NCBI GenBank assembly: GCA_038380795.1
Contig: CM076267.1
Span: 9,531,501-9,595,500 of the forward strand
Source: Pyrocephalus nanus
Lineage: Eukaryota; Chordata; Aves; Passeriformes; Tyrannidae
Direction: 5' to 3'
DNA: 64,000 nucleotides
Shown: positions 15,201-24,927 of the stretch, piece after piece
How positions within the stretch are numbered: the stretch's first letter is position 1
Layout of the letters: every line of letters begins with the position of its first letter
The notes under the pieces: generated by a model
Seen by the model: only the letters and a program-made list of their open reading frames with translations
What the model was told of the DNA's origin: nothing
The model's database searches: none
Translations under genes and position numbers: made by a program

Positions 15201-18200
15201 GGAACAAATTGGGCAGTAGTAACACAAAGAATATCTGATTTCAGAGCATTTTGCACTCAGCTGCTTACTGAATCGTGTTTATTTAAATAGTGTTGGAGAT
15301 CATAATGAAATATAGAACAGCCTAGAACATCACAGTTTCTTAGATGTGGGTTGCTCTCTCAGGTTGTAAAAAATCAGCAGTCTTCTCTAAGCCATTTTTC
15401 CTGAAACAGTAGGGTAAGGCTGTATTTGTTGCTTAAAGAATACGAAACACCTCACCTTGCCCCGTAAATTCCCATACATGCCTTGAATTTAACTTGGAAG
15501 TATAATTCCCCTGTCCCAGTGGCAGCTGGAGAACTGAAGCTTTCATGTAATTCTGTTTCACTTGATGCAATTTGAAAGTGACACATCATTTGGGATTTTT
15601 TTCCATTGATTACAATGTATCTTCCACCTTGCGATAGCTCCTCTTGTGCCATAAAACATGAGTGATAGGATTAATTTTACTTCAGTGATTTAATTTTGGA
15701 AACTGTTTTATTTGTCTCTCGGAAATTAGTCACAGATGTAGAGGCTTTTTAAAGAGAGATCTGTTCAAGGTACTGCAACTATTGAAAATTTGACATGGTG
15801 ATGATTGGACACTGCCAAAAGAATCTCTGATGGGGAAGCAGCAGTGTTGTCATGGTTACCCAGAGCGCAAGTGAGTTGCTATAGCAATGGTATAGATTTT
15901 TTTGTAGAGTGACCCTTCTTGTTAGACCTCAGCTGGCTCCTTGGTCCTGTACCTCTTTAGCTGGATGAAATAAAGGATAATGATAACGACCAGCTAGACA
16001 TACATCAGTCATGCCAAGCTTACAAATAACTGCTACCGGATTTTTGTCACTCGTACTAGTTCAGGCAGATACTGTGGTCTGCAGTGCTGGGAATGGGTGT
16101 GTCACAGAGCAAAGCAACTTGGAGAAATGCAAGTTGTCATGAGAGTCTAATGGAGCAGGTCAACACTGCACCTTAGTAGTGAGTGATACAGCTTTATTTA
16201 TTTTAAGCTGAGCAGAGACAATAATTTTATGATTGATGTTAAAATACTGGATGTCAGTATTCTGTTGTTACCAATGCTTGGAAAAAATGAAGTCTTAAAA
16301 TTGTGAAGATGTAATTGCAGAGTCTGACTGAGCTGGTCTCTGGCATCCTGTGGATTCAGGCTGTTTGTGGGTCTCTTGGGAGGAGAACAGGGACTCCACC
16401 ATGTGCAGTAGCTTTGGTGAGCTGTGGAAGTCAGGGGATGAAAAGCAGCACAAAGTGAATGCTGCTTGCTTGTCACTTGCTCTTTCAGTTGCTTTTAGTA
16501 ATTGTTAGTGCTTGTTAACTTCCACAAAAAATAAAAGTTGTAAATGTGCTTTTATTGCTTAAAATGATGAATCTTAAATTTTTGTGATGGAAAACTGTGT
16601 GTGAGCAGCACATATTTATCAATCTGTTTGGGGTTTTTTAAAGATATTTTTAGTGAGGTTAAATTAGGTTTAAGCTGTTGGACCACGATGTGGCAGAAGT
16701 CCTGGCTGCTGCCTCCTGCTTTGAGCTAGCTGTCCTATATGTAGTTGTGGTGTGCAAGTCAGGAAGTTTGGAAGGAGATGTAGCCTGTGCTTTTTGTGAG
16801 TGCTGATGAAATGCGTGAAAGGGAGCTGGAGAGTGGTATGTTTTAGGGAGCTTGGGTACAGGTAATTGCAGTTTAACTGGAGCTGGAGATAGTGTCAGTT
16901 GTGAATCCTGCAGCCCCTTACATGCGAGAATGTCTCAAATCTGGTTTGCATAGTGCACAAACCCTTTTGTTTCTTTGTTTCTGGGAGATAAGTTCTGTTG
17001 GAGGGTGGTCATTTGCTTGTCAAGAAGTGCTCCACAGCTGGGTCAGGATGGAGTGGGTGTCAGAAGGTCTTTGGACAGGTCTTGATGTTGAGGAGAAAAA
17101 TGTGAATCGGCATGTGTAATTATGGTGGTACTTGAGCACTGTGCAGCACCTTGAATGAAATACTGCATGTTAGAAAGACATTTCTCGTATCTTGCTATTG
17201 GCAGAGGTTTCTGTGGAAGAGACAGGAAACAAAAGCAATTCTCCCAATTCCTAGTTTCCTACTTGTTCTTCTGCCTTTGTATGTGTCTACTGCTTATATG
17301 AGCAACATAAAAATGAGACCACCTACATATTGAGAACACTGAAATATAAAGATTCAAGATAAAGTGCCAGCAGGTCATGAAATATATTCTTGCTAGAAAG
17401 TTTAATTTTTATTAAAAAAAAATCTGAACTACGTATCTGATTTGATGCTTCAAGTGGCAATGATCAACTGCTTCTTACATGAGAACCAGCCTGTGTTAGT
17501 TTCTTTTTCTTTTCAATTCCCTTAAAAGGTTTGCAATAAGCTTAAGTTGAAGCCAAAAATGGAGTTTCCTGGGTAACATGAAGAGAACTAGAGAAACGAG
17601 TGAAAGTCACTTTGCTCTCTGAGCTTCTCCATGCAAACGGAATTCACGGAACTAGCATTTTTCAAGGCAGTGTGACAAGTTTGCAGACTCATCCAGGACT
17701 GAGTGATTATGCAGCTGATAGTCCTCAGGTGTCTTTAGACATGGCCTTTTAAAACCAAATTTCTTTGCTAGAGTCACGGGTGAAGTGAAGCAGAACGCAA
17801 CGAACACGGTGGTGTGCAGAGTGCAGGGGGAGTGGAACAGTGTGCTTGAGTTCACCTACAGCAACGGGGAGACAAAATACGTGGACTTGACAAAGCTGAC
17901 TGTGACGAGAAAACGAGTCCGGCCCCTGGAGAAGCAAGGACCCTTTGAATCTAGGTAGAGTATGTGCTTGCTCGTGTCTGACCCTTTTTGCCCTAAACAG
18001 TCTGGTGAGTGCTTTAGCAAAACCTGCAAATTGTAGAAACAATTTGTGCATAGTGCTTAGCAGCAGGGATCCTAATTTTTCATGTTTTTAAAAATAAAAG
18101 CCAAGAGCACAGAATAAAAACTGCAAAAACCAAGTGCAGGCACATAGTTGTTTATCTTGTCTCTTATTCATGAACAGATGTTTTTTGAGTTCACAGAGTG

Positions 18201-19538
18201 CCTGCTAGAACAGAGCCTCTTTTTTTGTTTTTGTTTTTAACCATCAGCTGCACAGCAGGGCAGTTCCTGATGAGGGACATCCTCACAAGAAACTGCTTGT
18301 TGAATAACACTTCCATAGCAGCTTTAAAGGGCTGGCAAACAGATTGGCACTACCAAAACCTCAGAGCTATTCCTACCTGCTCCCAGTTGCTGGCATAGCT
18401 GTGAGCCCTTCCCTGCACTACAGCACCACACTCAGACCTGGGCTGGTTTGTCACGACTGAGGAGAGGGAATGCTCCTGTTCTGAGAGAACTGCTTGCAGT
18501 GATCCTGTAGTTCGAGGGGGCAGGCTGAGGAAACTTTTGAACAGTAAAGTTACCCATTTGTTTTGCAGGAGGCTGTGGCAGCACGTGACAGAGTCTCTGC
18601 GGGATGGAGACATTGATAAGGCCACGGAGCACAAGCGAGCCCTTGAAGAACGACAGAGGAACGAAGAGAGGCTTCGTGCTGAAACAGAAACACCTTGGTG
18701 TACTAAATACTTCCTTAAAGATGTAAGTTCCCAAGCATTTAGCTGTTGATGGAGGCAGGAGCAGAGCTATTATGAAAGCAGGTGTACATGTGGGTCTGTG
18801 TCCTGTCAGAATAGAGAATTTGGCCTTAGATCTTACATGGGATCCATAGGAGTAAGGTAACATAAAAACTCCTTAACATGTAAAGGTGTGACTTTATTCT
18901 TCACTTCCCAAACACTTTGATTCTGTGATTCCCTTGCATCAAAATGTTTGCCTGTTACACAGCAATAATGTAATTCCACCTTCTTCTTCCCATATCTTCT
19001 TCCCTTCTTCTTCCCATATCTCATGATTTAGTAAGAGTTTAGAACGTGGTCCACACAGACATACTCAGAAAATATTTAAACTTAATCCTGAGCTACTTAA
19101 TTTCTAGGGGGGCAGTTGGTCTGTGTTAGAGCTGATAATCCTGGGTAGCTGCCTCTCTGCTGGCTGCTTATTTGGCTTCTTAAAAGTAATTTCGATCATG
19201 GAGTGGAAAAGAGTGGCTCTTTGACTGGGTTAATTACAAGTGCAGTCGACTCCCAGAGAGCGCTGTGGCTCGGCAAGAGCCTGCACGTGTTCTGAAGCAG
19301 TGTCAGAAGCCTGCAGTGTTCACCTCTGTGCCTCAGTCTGTGGGAGTTGAAGTTATAAGCTATGTCCCTCTGGTTTTCACAGTTATCAGCCTAATAGTTG
19401 TGTGAAGAGAATTCTCTCAGGGCACTGTTGTTATAACCATGTTTTCTCTTCAAATTGCAGGGAGATGGCTGGGTTTATCATAAACCCCTGTGGAAAACAG
19501 TCTCTGCCGCACAAACTCAGCAAACAGACACTAACTAG
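329..19538 (+). CDS. OSBPL11: OSBPL11 (oxysterol-binding protein-like 11, ORP11), C-terminal nine coding exons
   Basis: Joined exons 329-511, 4155-4356, 8637-8782, 10798-10938, 12746-13244, 14827-15013, 17772-17954, 18569-18722 and 19461-19538 give 1,773 nt in one open frame, 590 residues plus TAG. Every junction has GT and AG and the phases fit. The human protein is about 747 residues, so about 157 N-terminal residues, including the PH domain, lie left of the window. The first exons encode the Ser-rich linker and helical region through which ORP11 pairs with ORP9; the rest is the OSBP-related lipid-binding domain with the family fingerprint EQVSHHPP at 13109-13132 and the [12 protein letters not shown] lid-side motif. 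Known role of the family: exchange of phosphoinositide and phosphatidylserine at ER-Golgi/endosome contacts. It is ORP11 rather than ORP10 because the linker ([16 protein letters not shown]) and the tail ([11 protein letters not shown]) match ORP11. The last residues ([13 protein letters not shown]) differ from the mammalian tail. Confidence 0.96.
512..4154 (+). other. OSBPL11: OSBPL11 intron
   Basis: 3.6 kb of AT-rich intron from gtttgt to tttggcag. It contains T runs near 1030 and 2475 and the inverted repeat at 3310-3339. No exon is seen inside it. Confidence 0.85.
3310..3339. repeat. Perfect inverted repeat (10-bp stem, 10-nt loop)
   Basis: ACTAGCATGT and ACATGCTAGT flank gtaggagttt. It lies in an OSBPL11 intron; no function is known. 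Confidence 0.8.
4155..4356 (+). CDS. OSBPL11: OSBPL11 exon (helical region before the lipid-binding domain)
   Basis: Begins after tttggcag with [17 protein letters not shown] and continues through [17 protein letters not shown] and [16 protein letters not shown]. It is 202 nt long and ends one base into a Gly codon at a gtgggt donor. This region is predicted helical and belongs to the ORP9/ORP11 dimerisation part (family knowledge). Confidence 0.95.
4528..4562. repeat. (TA)n microsatellite
   Basis: Two TA runs, about nine and five units, separated by a T-rich spacer, in the OSBPL11 intron. Confidence 0.9.
6222..6291. repeat. Compound (ATT)n-(ATC)n microsatellite
   Basis: About 18 ATT units, slightly interrupted by GTT, run into about five CAT/ATC units. 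It is in the OSBPL11 intron. Confidence 0.95.
7196..7228 (+). mobile_element. Possible CR1 3' tail remnant
   Basis: The string gattatgattctatgatttt resembles the octamer tail of CR1 elements. The sequence upstream is too diverged for me to confirm an element body. Confidence 0.35.
8637..8782 (+). CDS. OSBPL11: OSBPL11 exon (variable linker)
   Basis: The acceptor tgcttcag and donor gtaagg bound 146 nt, completing the split Gly and reading [19 protein letters not shown], then a divergent stretch ([17 protein letters not shown]) and ELTR. The conserved WLEPKISL motif identifies the exon. The following residues vary between species, as expected in an unstructured linker. Confidence 0.93.
8783..10797 (+). 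other. OSBPL11: OSBPL11 intron
   Basis: 2.0 kb from gtaagg to attccag. It contains the tandem 22-bp duplication at 9279 and a smaller ttcactgttaca duplication near 10228. Nothing else is recognised. Confidence 0.85.
9279..9322. repeat. Tandem duplication of a 22-bp unit
   Basis: The unit cagctaca..tatcattat occurs twice back to back with two transitions between the copies. Confidence 0.9.
10798..10938 (+). CDS. OSBPL11: OSBPL11 exon (acidic linker and start of lipid-binding domain)
   Basis: The acceptor attccag and donor gtaagt bound 47 codons: an acidic run ([17 protein letters not shown]), then [20 protein letters not shown] and KLGMDLTR, the first helix and lid region of the lipid-binding domain. 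Confidence 0.95.
10939..12745 (+). other. OSBPL11: OSBPL11 intron
   Basis: 1.8 kb from gtaagt to ttgttccag. The part 11150-11350 is strongly pyrimidine-rich. No exon is seen. Confidence 0.85.
12746..13244 (+). CDS. OSBPL11: OSBPL11 exon (core of lipid-binding domain)
   Basis: This is the largest exon seen, 499 nt. It starts [20 protein letters not shown] and contains the [16 protein letters not shown] motif, a divergent surface loop ([19 protein letters not shown]), the family signature EQVSHHPP and [15 protein letters not shown]. The two His of the signature contact the inositol phosphates in solved ORP structures. The first 280 nt are clearly more GC-rich than the flanking introns. Confidence 0.97.
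13245..14826 (+). other. OSBPL11: OSBPL11 intron
   Basis: 1.6 kb from gtaagt to cacacag. Plain intron without recognised repeats. Confidence 0.85.
14827..15013 (+). CDS. OSBPL11: OSBPL11 exon (lipid-binding domain barrel)
   Basis: After cacacag it completes Gly and reads [48 protein letters not shown] and [12 protein letters not shown]. It ends two bases into an Arg codon at gtgaga. It is nearly identical to the mammalian ORP11 sequence as remembered. Confidence 0.96.
15014..17771 (+). other. OSBPL11: OSBPL11 intron
   Basis: 2.8 kb from gtgaga to tttgctag, with a short TTTG run at 15028-15043. No exon is seen. Confidence 0.85.
17772..17954 (+). CDS. OSBPL11: OSBPL11 exon (lipid-binding domain barrel)
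   Basis: The acceptor tttgctag leads to 183 nt encoding [39 protein letters not shown] and [14 protein letters not shown]. It ends in AG before gtagag, completing Arg with the next exon. Confidence 0.96.
18569..18722 (+). CDS. OSBPL11: OSBPL11 exon (C-terminal helices)
   Basis: The acceptor ttttgcag and donor gtaagt bound 154 nt reading [39 protein letters not shown] and [11 protein letters not shown]. This charged helix closes the lipid-binding domain in the family. Confidence 0.96.
18981..19020. repeat. Short tandem repeat, 24-bp period
   Basis: The unit ttcttcttcccatatc recurs after ttcttccc, a pyrimidine-rich local duplication in the last OSBPL11 intron. Confidence 0.85.
19461..19538 (+). 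CDS. OSBPL11: OSBPL11 terminal coding exon
   Basis: After caaattgcag it reads [20 protein letters not shown], then QTDTN and TAG at 19536-19538. The [11 protein letters not shown] core is the conserved family end; the last dozen residues are lineage-specific. Confidence 0.96.
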   Translation, partial: GDGWVYHKPLWKTVSAAQTQQTDTN

Positions 19539-21024
19539 AAAAAAAAACCTGCTTTAAGATCAGTTTTCTGGTTTTCATCTCCTTTTCCTCTGTCTCTCAA
19601 AACACAGTAATCACACTGAGTGTCCCCTTTTTATGTAATTGTGCAAGTTTAAATGAGCATAAAGAAATAACTATACTAGGGCACTTTAAAGCTATTTAAA
19701 AAATAAGGTAAAATCCAAGTTGTAGAGACAAACTTGGCAGGTACATTCAACCACCTTGTTTTTTGTATGACTCAAGAGATTTTATCTGCATTGTGTAAGA
19801 TTCTTCTAAGTAGATCTGATTGCAAAAGCTGCCTAAGAGAAGAGAGACCTGTTGGATTTTGAAGTGACATAAGAACTGTTTTGGAATCTGCAACAAGCTC
19901 TTTAATAACTCAAACCTTCTCAGTACCAATGTAGACAACAGCAACAAAAAATTGCTGCTTTTTTGCCCAGTAATTAACCTTCTTGGCAAAAACTTGGAGG
20001 GGTGTTTGGAAGATGTGCCCGAAATCAGTATTAAGAAACAACTGGATCATGACGACCTTTTCTTCGGAGAGAACGTGTGCATGCATTGGAGGAATACGGA
20101 ATATATGTAGAGACTACTTTTCTTTTTTATGGATTTATAAAAGCAATTAGACGTGTAACCATGGAGAAATTTTTTCCTCTGAAACGTTTTAATATACTTG
20201 AAATAATTGACTTGAATTGGAAAAGTAATTTGAACACTTTTCAACTCCAATTTTATTAAATCTCTTTGAGTGACTGATTTTTCTCAAGTTATAAAGTAAT
20301 GAGGTTTGGCCTGGTTTTTTTCTCCTCCAACTTCTCTTCCTGAGGACTAAGGCTTTCAAAATGAACAGAAAACATACAATTTTTGTATTTAAATTTTTCT
20401 GCCCATCGAATCATCTCAGAGATGAAGTATCAGTGTTACAAACTGTCCTTTGGATTGCTTTGGTTTTTTTCCTGTGGTGTTGTTCAGAGCAAAGCAGTGA
20501 AATGTGACCTTGAATACATGGACTGTAGGTCCTGGTTTTTCATCTTACCATAAAAACAAACAACTGATTATGCTTAGGACTGGGTATTGATTTGAAACAC
20601 AATCAGATATCAGGAAACTGTATTCAGGTACAAACATCCTTTTTTTTTTTAATAACTATTTTATTGAAGTCTAAGAATTGCTGGCAATTAAGAATAGTAC
20701 TTATTATGGCTTTCGTTATTGTTGTAACTAAAAGCTACCTTAATTTTTCCAACAGTGGTGCCTTAACTCTGTTTTTTCTTCTGATGTAGTCTTCCAATCA
20801 GTGTATATAACATTATCTGCCGCTTCCCAGCCATGGCAATGGCTGCACCTGATCCAGCATCATGAGAACTCACAAGTGTGTGATCTGGTAAGACGTTTTC
20901 CATAGAAGAGATGCAAGTGTAAGAGTGCATCAGAAGGTTTAAATAACCATGTTAATTTTCAACACAAACTGTAAATCGTGCAAAAGAGTTGGGTTTATGC
21001 ACAACTGTTTTGATCCTCTTGTAC

Positions 21025-21051
<27 letters not shown>
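21025..21051. repeat. Homopolymer T27
   Basis: Uninterrupted T run in the OSBPL11 3'UTR region. Confidence 0.95.
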
Positions 21052-21056
<5 letters not shown>

Positions 21057-21113
21057 GAAATGCACTGAGGTCTCAATGCGAGTCATAGTCCGTTTGTGAG
21101 AAGGGGGGGGGAT

Positions 21114-21119
21114 AATAAA
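21114..21119 (+). promoter_or_regulatory. Candidate poly(A) signal of OSBPL11 (proximal)
   Basis: AATAAA is followed within about 35 nt by a T/G-rich stretch (tttgttctgtctg), the usual layout of a cleavage site. Confidence 0.45.
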
Positions 21120-21565
21120 GCTACAAAATGATTCATTTGTTCTGTCTGCTTTCCTAGAAATCAGGTGACTGGAAATAGCAGGTTGTCATTATCTCTTTTA
21201 TGTTGGAGATCTGTCTGAGCTTTCCTTGGTCCAAAAAGTGGGATATTTTGGCACTGTGTGCTCAAGTAGGAGCTATTTTCTCCAGCAGAAGAATGTTTTA
21301 GGCTCTACTTGTCTTATTTGTGATATCCTGTCCAACCATCCTGTTATGATAGTTTTGGATATCCATTGGGCATTTTCATGTTTAACCAGGAATAAAAATA
21401 AAAATTAAAACAGTGGGATTAGTTCCTCCTTGTTTCTGGGTCTGCGGCACATTTGAGGTGCACTCCTTGCCTGTTCCAGGATTTGGAGTAGGAATCATGG
21501 TGTAACATGAATTTCTTTCATGGTTCATTGGTACCTGCACCAAACTGGAGGTGGTAGAGAAACAA

Positions 21566-21571
21566 AATAAA
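21566..21571 (+). promoter_or_regulatory. Candidate poly(A) signal of OSBPL11 (distal)
   Basis: AATAAA is followed by a GT-rich element (tgtttcataattgtttatc). It is an alternative to the proximal site. Confidence 0.45.
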
Positions 21572-21590
21572 TATATGTTTCATAATTGTT

Positions 21591-24336
21591 TATCTGTGTC
21601 CCTTGGCACATTTGATTTAAACAGCAAGGGCTGTGGTGCAAGGTCCAACTTTTAATATTGCAGTGATCAGAGCAAGAATAAACCTTTTTCAGCTGAGCAT
21701 ACTCCAGGGATCAAACTTGTGCTTGCTAGAATAGAGAGTTATGACTCAGTCACTGAGCTCTGCTTAAAATTTTGATTTGGGAATTTGTCAAGGTAATGGT
21801 GGTAAATCAGACTGAAAAGCTCCTATGTTGACCATAAACCCATTTGTGTTCCTTATATAACATTATTAGTCAAGTTATTTCTCTTCCTCCCTCATCTGGT
21901 ATGCTTGTGGTTTCACACTAGGAAAGCCGTTACTAATTTTGTTTTGTAAAAATAGACCCAATGCTGAAGAAGTGGCTTTATAAAACACGTGAAATGATTT
22001 CTTTTAACATGGGGATGCTGCTAGGAAAAAAGAAGATAAAACCTTCCTTTGCTCAAATGATCACCAGAACTGGAATGGTTCCTGAAGTGGATTTAGTTCG
22101 GATGCAGATTTCTACTTCTCAAAACAAAGAAAATAATTGAAAACAGTTAAAAAAACCCCCAACCAACTAGCCACTGTACATCCAGCTTAAATTGTAATTG
22201 TGATTCTTCTGGAAGTTGCAAGCACCCTGCGGACTAATGGCTGTATTTTTAACTCTGACCAGATTTGATTCTCTTGCATAACTGCTGTTGTTTCCATCTT
22301 GTACCTTCTGGAGCGCAGGGAAGGGCTCACTGCTGCTTCCTATGTAGATGTTTGCTAGAACCACAGTGTGTTCAACAGGGAGCGTGGCAAAATGTAGGGC
22401 TTTGGCTTATGTTCCCTTCTGTCTTTTTGGCCTGATTGGGCTCCACTGAATTCAAGAGCGAAATTCTGATTGATCTCAGTGGTTTTAGACTCCCTGAGTT
22501 GTAAACAGATCTTGGAGCTTAAATAAGTGACTCTCTTCAGAGGTGCTGTGCAGCCTGCTGCTCATGGAAAACAGAGTGTGACAAGTCACCTCTATTTAAT
22601 GCAGGCATTCAGGCATGTGATCCTGATGGATTTGTGTTTTATGGAAAAAAATGCAATATGCAAATCAGGTTGTTCAAGGTTTTAGGCAAAAGGGCGGGGA
22701 ATGGATTAAGTTTTCAGCATATTTACAGTGTAAACTATCAAGCCTAGAATGAAGTCTGTCTCCCCGGGAAAATTTGGCTTTCAGCCATCAGAATCAGATG
22801 CAGCTTTCAGTGTCTGGTTTGCACAGGCTGGTCCCTCTGTCCCTGTCACCTGTGGGAAGAATAGGTTCAGAGTGCCTTTTAAAGCCTCTTGAGCTGAACT
22901 TGGAAGACCAAGTAAACATAATTTATGAGTGTACCCAAACAACTGGGTGCAGAACTTGGTATGGAAATTCTGCATGAAATATTATGGGAAGGAAAGATCA
23001 GATGGCTTGAGGGGAGTTCCGTGTGTTCCTGTGGTTTTGATAGTCCTGACTGAAAAGCTGCCCCATTGGCTAGGGCAGTGGTTAATGTATTAAGGCAATG
23101 AGACTGAAGTCAGGTGGGTGGAAAAAGTGTGTTTGTGGGGAACTGGGGATGATGGGATTCAAGAGAAAAGGGTTAACTTGAAAAATTGTAAGATGACAGG
23201 AGGTAGCAGCCAGGTGAAGATTAGTGAGAATGACAGGTGTTTTCACAGTTGCAGGTGGAGATTTATATGTGGTAACTAAGCAAATTTTTTGTTATTTAAA
23301 TTTCATGTAACCTAGTTCATTCCCCTTCTGTCCTTTGAAGGATTTAGGGACAGTTTGGTTCTAGGTTTTTAATTTAGGAGCTGTGGAAACACTCTAAAGA
23401 GATGGAAACAATAGCTAGAGAAGAAAAGCTTTTTATATGGGCTGGTGCTGTCACAGCATTTTAGAAAACCAAACCAGCCCTGCAGATCTGCTCCCCTGCT
23501 CCACATTGGGAGCCTCGGCTGTAGAAAGCTCATGGCTGCTGTAGAGTTTGCTCCTTTCCCCTCTTTCAGGGCTGATCCATGCAGCTGCGTGGTGGCAAGC
23601 AAGGAATTCCTCTCCAGTGCTATCCTGAAAGATACATCCCTGTGTAGGTGTCAGGTATGGGCGTGCAGGGCTTAGGAGCACCCACGGGTTTTGTTCCCTT
23701 TTGCTCCCAAGGGTGGAGGAATTTGCACGGGGCCAGGGTTCAGAGCAAGTTATGACTTACCTTTCCTTAATTGCTTTCCAGAATAGGGGCAGCCTGGCTT
23801 GGTGTGGTGATTATGGGAATAAAGGTCTCAGTTCTGTCTGACCGTGTTTCCTCGGGTGGGGTAAGCCAGCAGAGGGGTGCGAGAGTTGTGGGAAGAATTA
23901 GCCAACACTTTTGTGCTGACACTGTTACTGTAGCACAGATCTGGCTAGAAGAGGCTGGAAACTGGTCTGATGGGGGAAGGAGTTGTCTCCATGTCCTGCA
24001 TGGGGAGTTTTTAGTGTGAAGTGGTGGTGTCTACGCTGGTGACTTATTGCTATCAGAGACTTCACACACCTGCCTGAACTGTTAAGGACTCTTTGGAATT
24101 CCCCAGTGAGAAAAGGTGTGTTGGAGCTGCAGCATATCAGGCTTTTGCAGAGTGGATTACTGTGTATCTTTGCACAATATTGAGGATTCTGATTAATGAA
24201 TAATTTTCTTGTGCGCCAGTGTTTCTTCCATTGAGGGTATGTCACATTTCAAGATGGTTTTTTTTGCTGCTACAAGGGGTTTGTGTCTGTGTGTTTGCAG
24301 GCCATTAAAAAAGGAAAATTGTCTTGTTCTCTGCAG
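21591..24336. other. Intergenic spacer between convergent genes
   Basis: About 2.7 kb without a supported exon or identifiable transposon; it may include distal 3'UTR of either gene. The receptor 3'UTR must run leftward from 24714, and I could not find a convincing minus-strand AATAAA close by. Confidence 0.6.
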
Positions 24337-24407
24337 ATTAAGCAGTTAGAAGAGAAACTCATGATGGCCGTATCGAAGGACTTAAAAAAGATAGACATGG
24401 AATTCAG
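24337..24407 (+). other. Orphan exon-like segment, 71 nt
   Basis: A pyrimidine-rich acceptor (cttgttctctgcag) and a donor (aattcag|gtactt) bound an open stretch reading IKQLEEKLMMAVSKDLKKID then MEFR, a charged, possibly coiled-coil helix. Read through the donor, the frame stops 8 codons later. I do not recognise the protein. It lies between the 3' ends of OSBPL11 and the receptor gene with no partner exons that I can find nearby. It could be a remnant, a rare alternative last exon, or chance. Confidence 0.3.
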
Positions 24408-24714
24408 GTACTTATTAATAAAAGATTAAACGTTATTATTTTAAAAAATAATAAAAAGAATGCTTTGGCATCATTATACATTTAAAGTAAGTACAAAATC
24501 AGTTCATATATAATGTTGCAGTGTAACCAAAGTATTGATTCCACAGTTCACCATATCTGCGGGAGGAAACAGATCTTATAAATAAGTTATGTACTAGATC
24601 TTAGTTCCATTTTGAAAAACACAGCGAAGTGTTTGTTTTTTTTTTTCCCCTCATGAGCTAAATGCTTCTCCCTCATCCTCTTGTTCCTCGTGACGAGGGT
24701 TTTTGCCTGCTGTG

Positions 24715-24927
24715 TCACTGCACGTTCGTGCTCCCGTCGCTGTCCTGGTGCTCCCCACCCGGAGAAGCTGTTTTGCTGGCCTCGTTGTCCGTGTTGTTGT
24801 TGAGGATGTCGTCGCAGTCCATCTGTGCCATCAGGTTGAAGCGCTCGGCCACGCAGTGGGCGGTGAGCCGAGCCTCGGGGTCGTGGTCCCAGCACTCCGT
24901 GATGGTGTCGCACAGAAAGCGCATCCC
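24715..24927 (-). CDS. TGFBR2L: TGFBR2-like exon 7 (kinase C-lobe end and tail)
   Basis: After the acceptor cttctgcctgcag the exon reads [20 protein letters not shown] and [10 protein letters not shown], nearly the same as the end of the TGFBR2 kinase. The tail that follows is acidic, with [16 protein letters not shown] and DSDGSTNVQ, and ends in a stop at 24715. That tail shows no clear match to TGFBR2. Confidence 0.93.
   Translation of the reverse strand, partial: GMRFLCDTITECWDHDPEARLTAHCVAERFNLMAQMDCDDILNNNTDNEASKTASPGGEHQDSDGSTNVQ

Larger units (their letters stand above)
17955..19460 (+). other. OSBPL11: OSBPL11 last two introns
   Basis: Introns 17955-18568 and 18723-19460 flank the exon at 18569-18722. 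The second holds the pyrimidine tandem repeat at 18981. Nothing else is recognised. Confidence 0.8.
19539..21590 (+). other. OSBPL11: OSBPL11 3' untranslated region, end uncertain
   Basis: No further OSBPL11 coding exon is seen after the TAG. The stretch is AT-rich with several AATAAA hexamers, the first plausible one at 21114-21119 and another at 21566-21571. A T27 tract at 21025-21051 lies inside it. The real cleavage site cannot be chosen without transcripts; the two signals imply 3'UTRs of about 1.6 or 2.05 kb. Confidence 0.6.
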
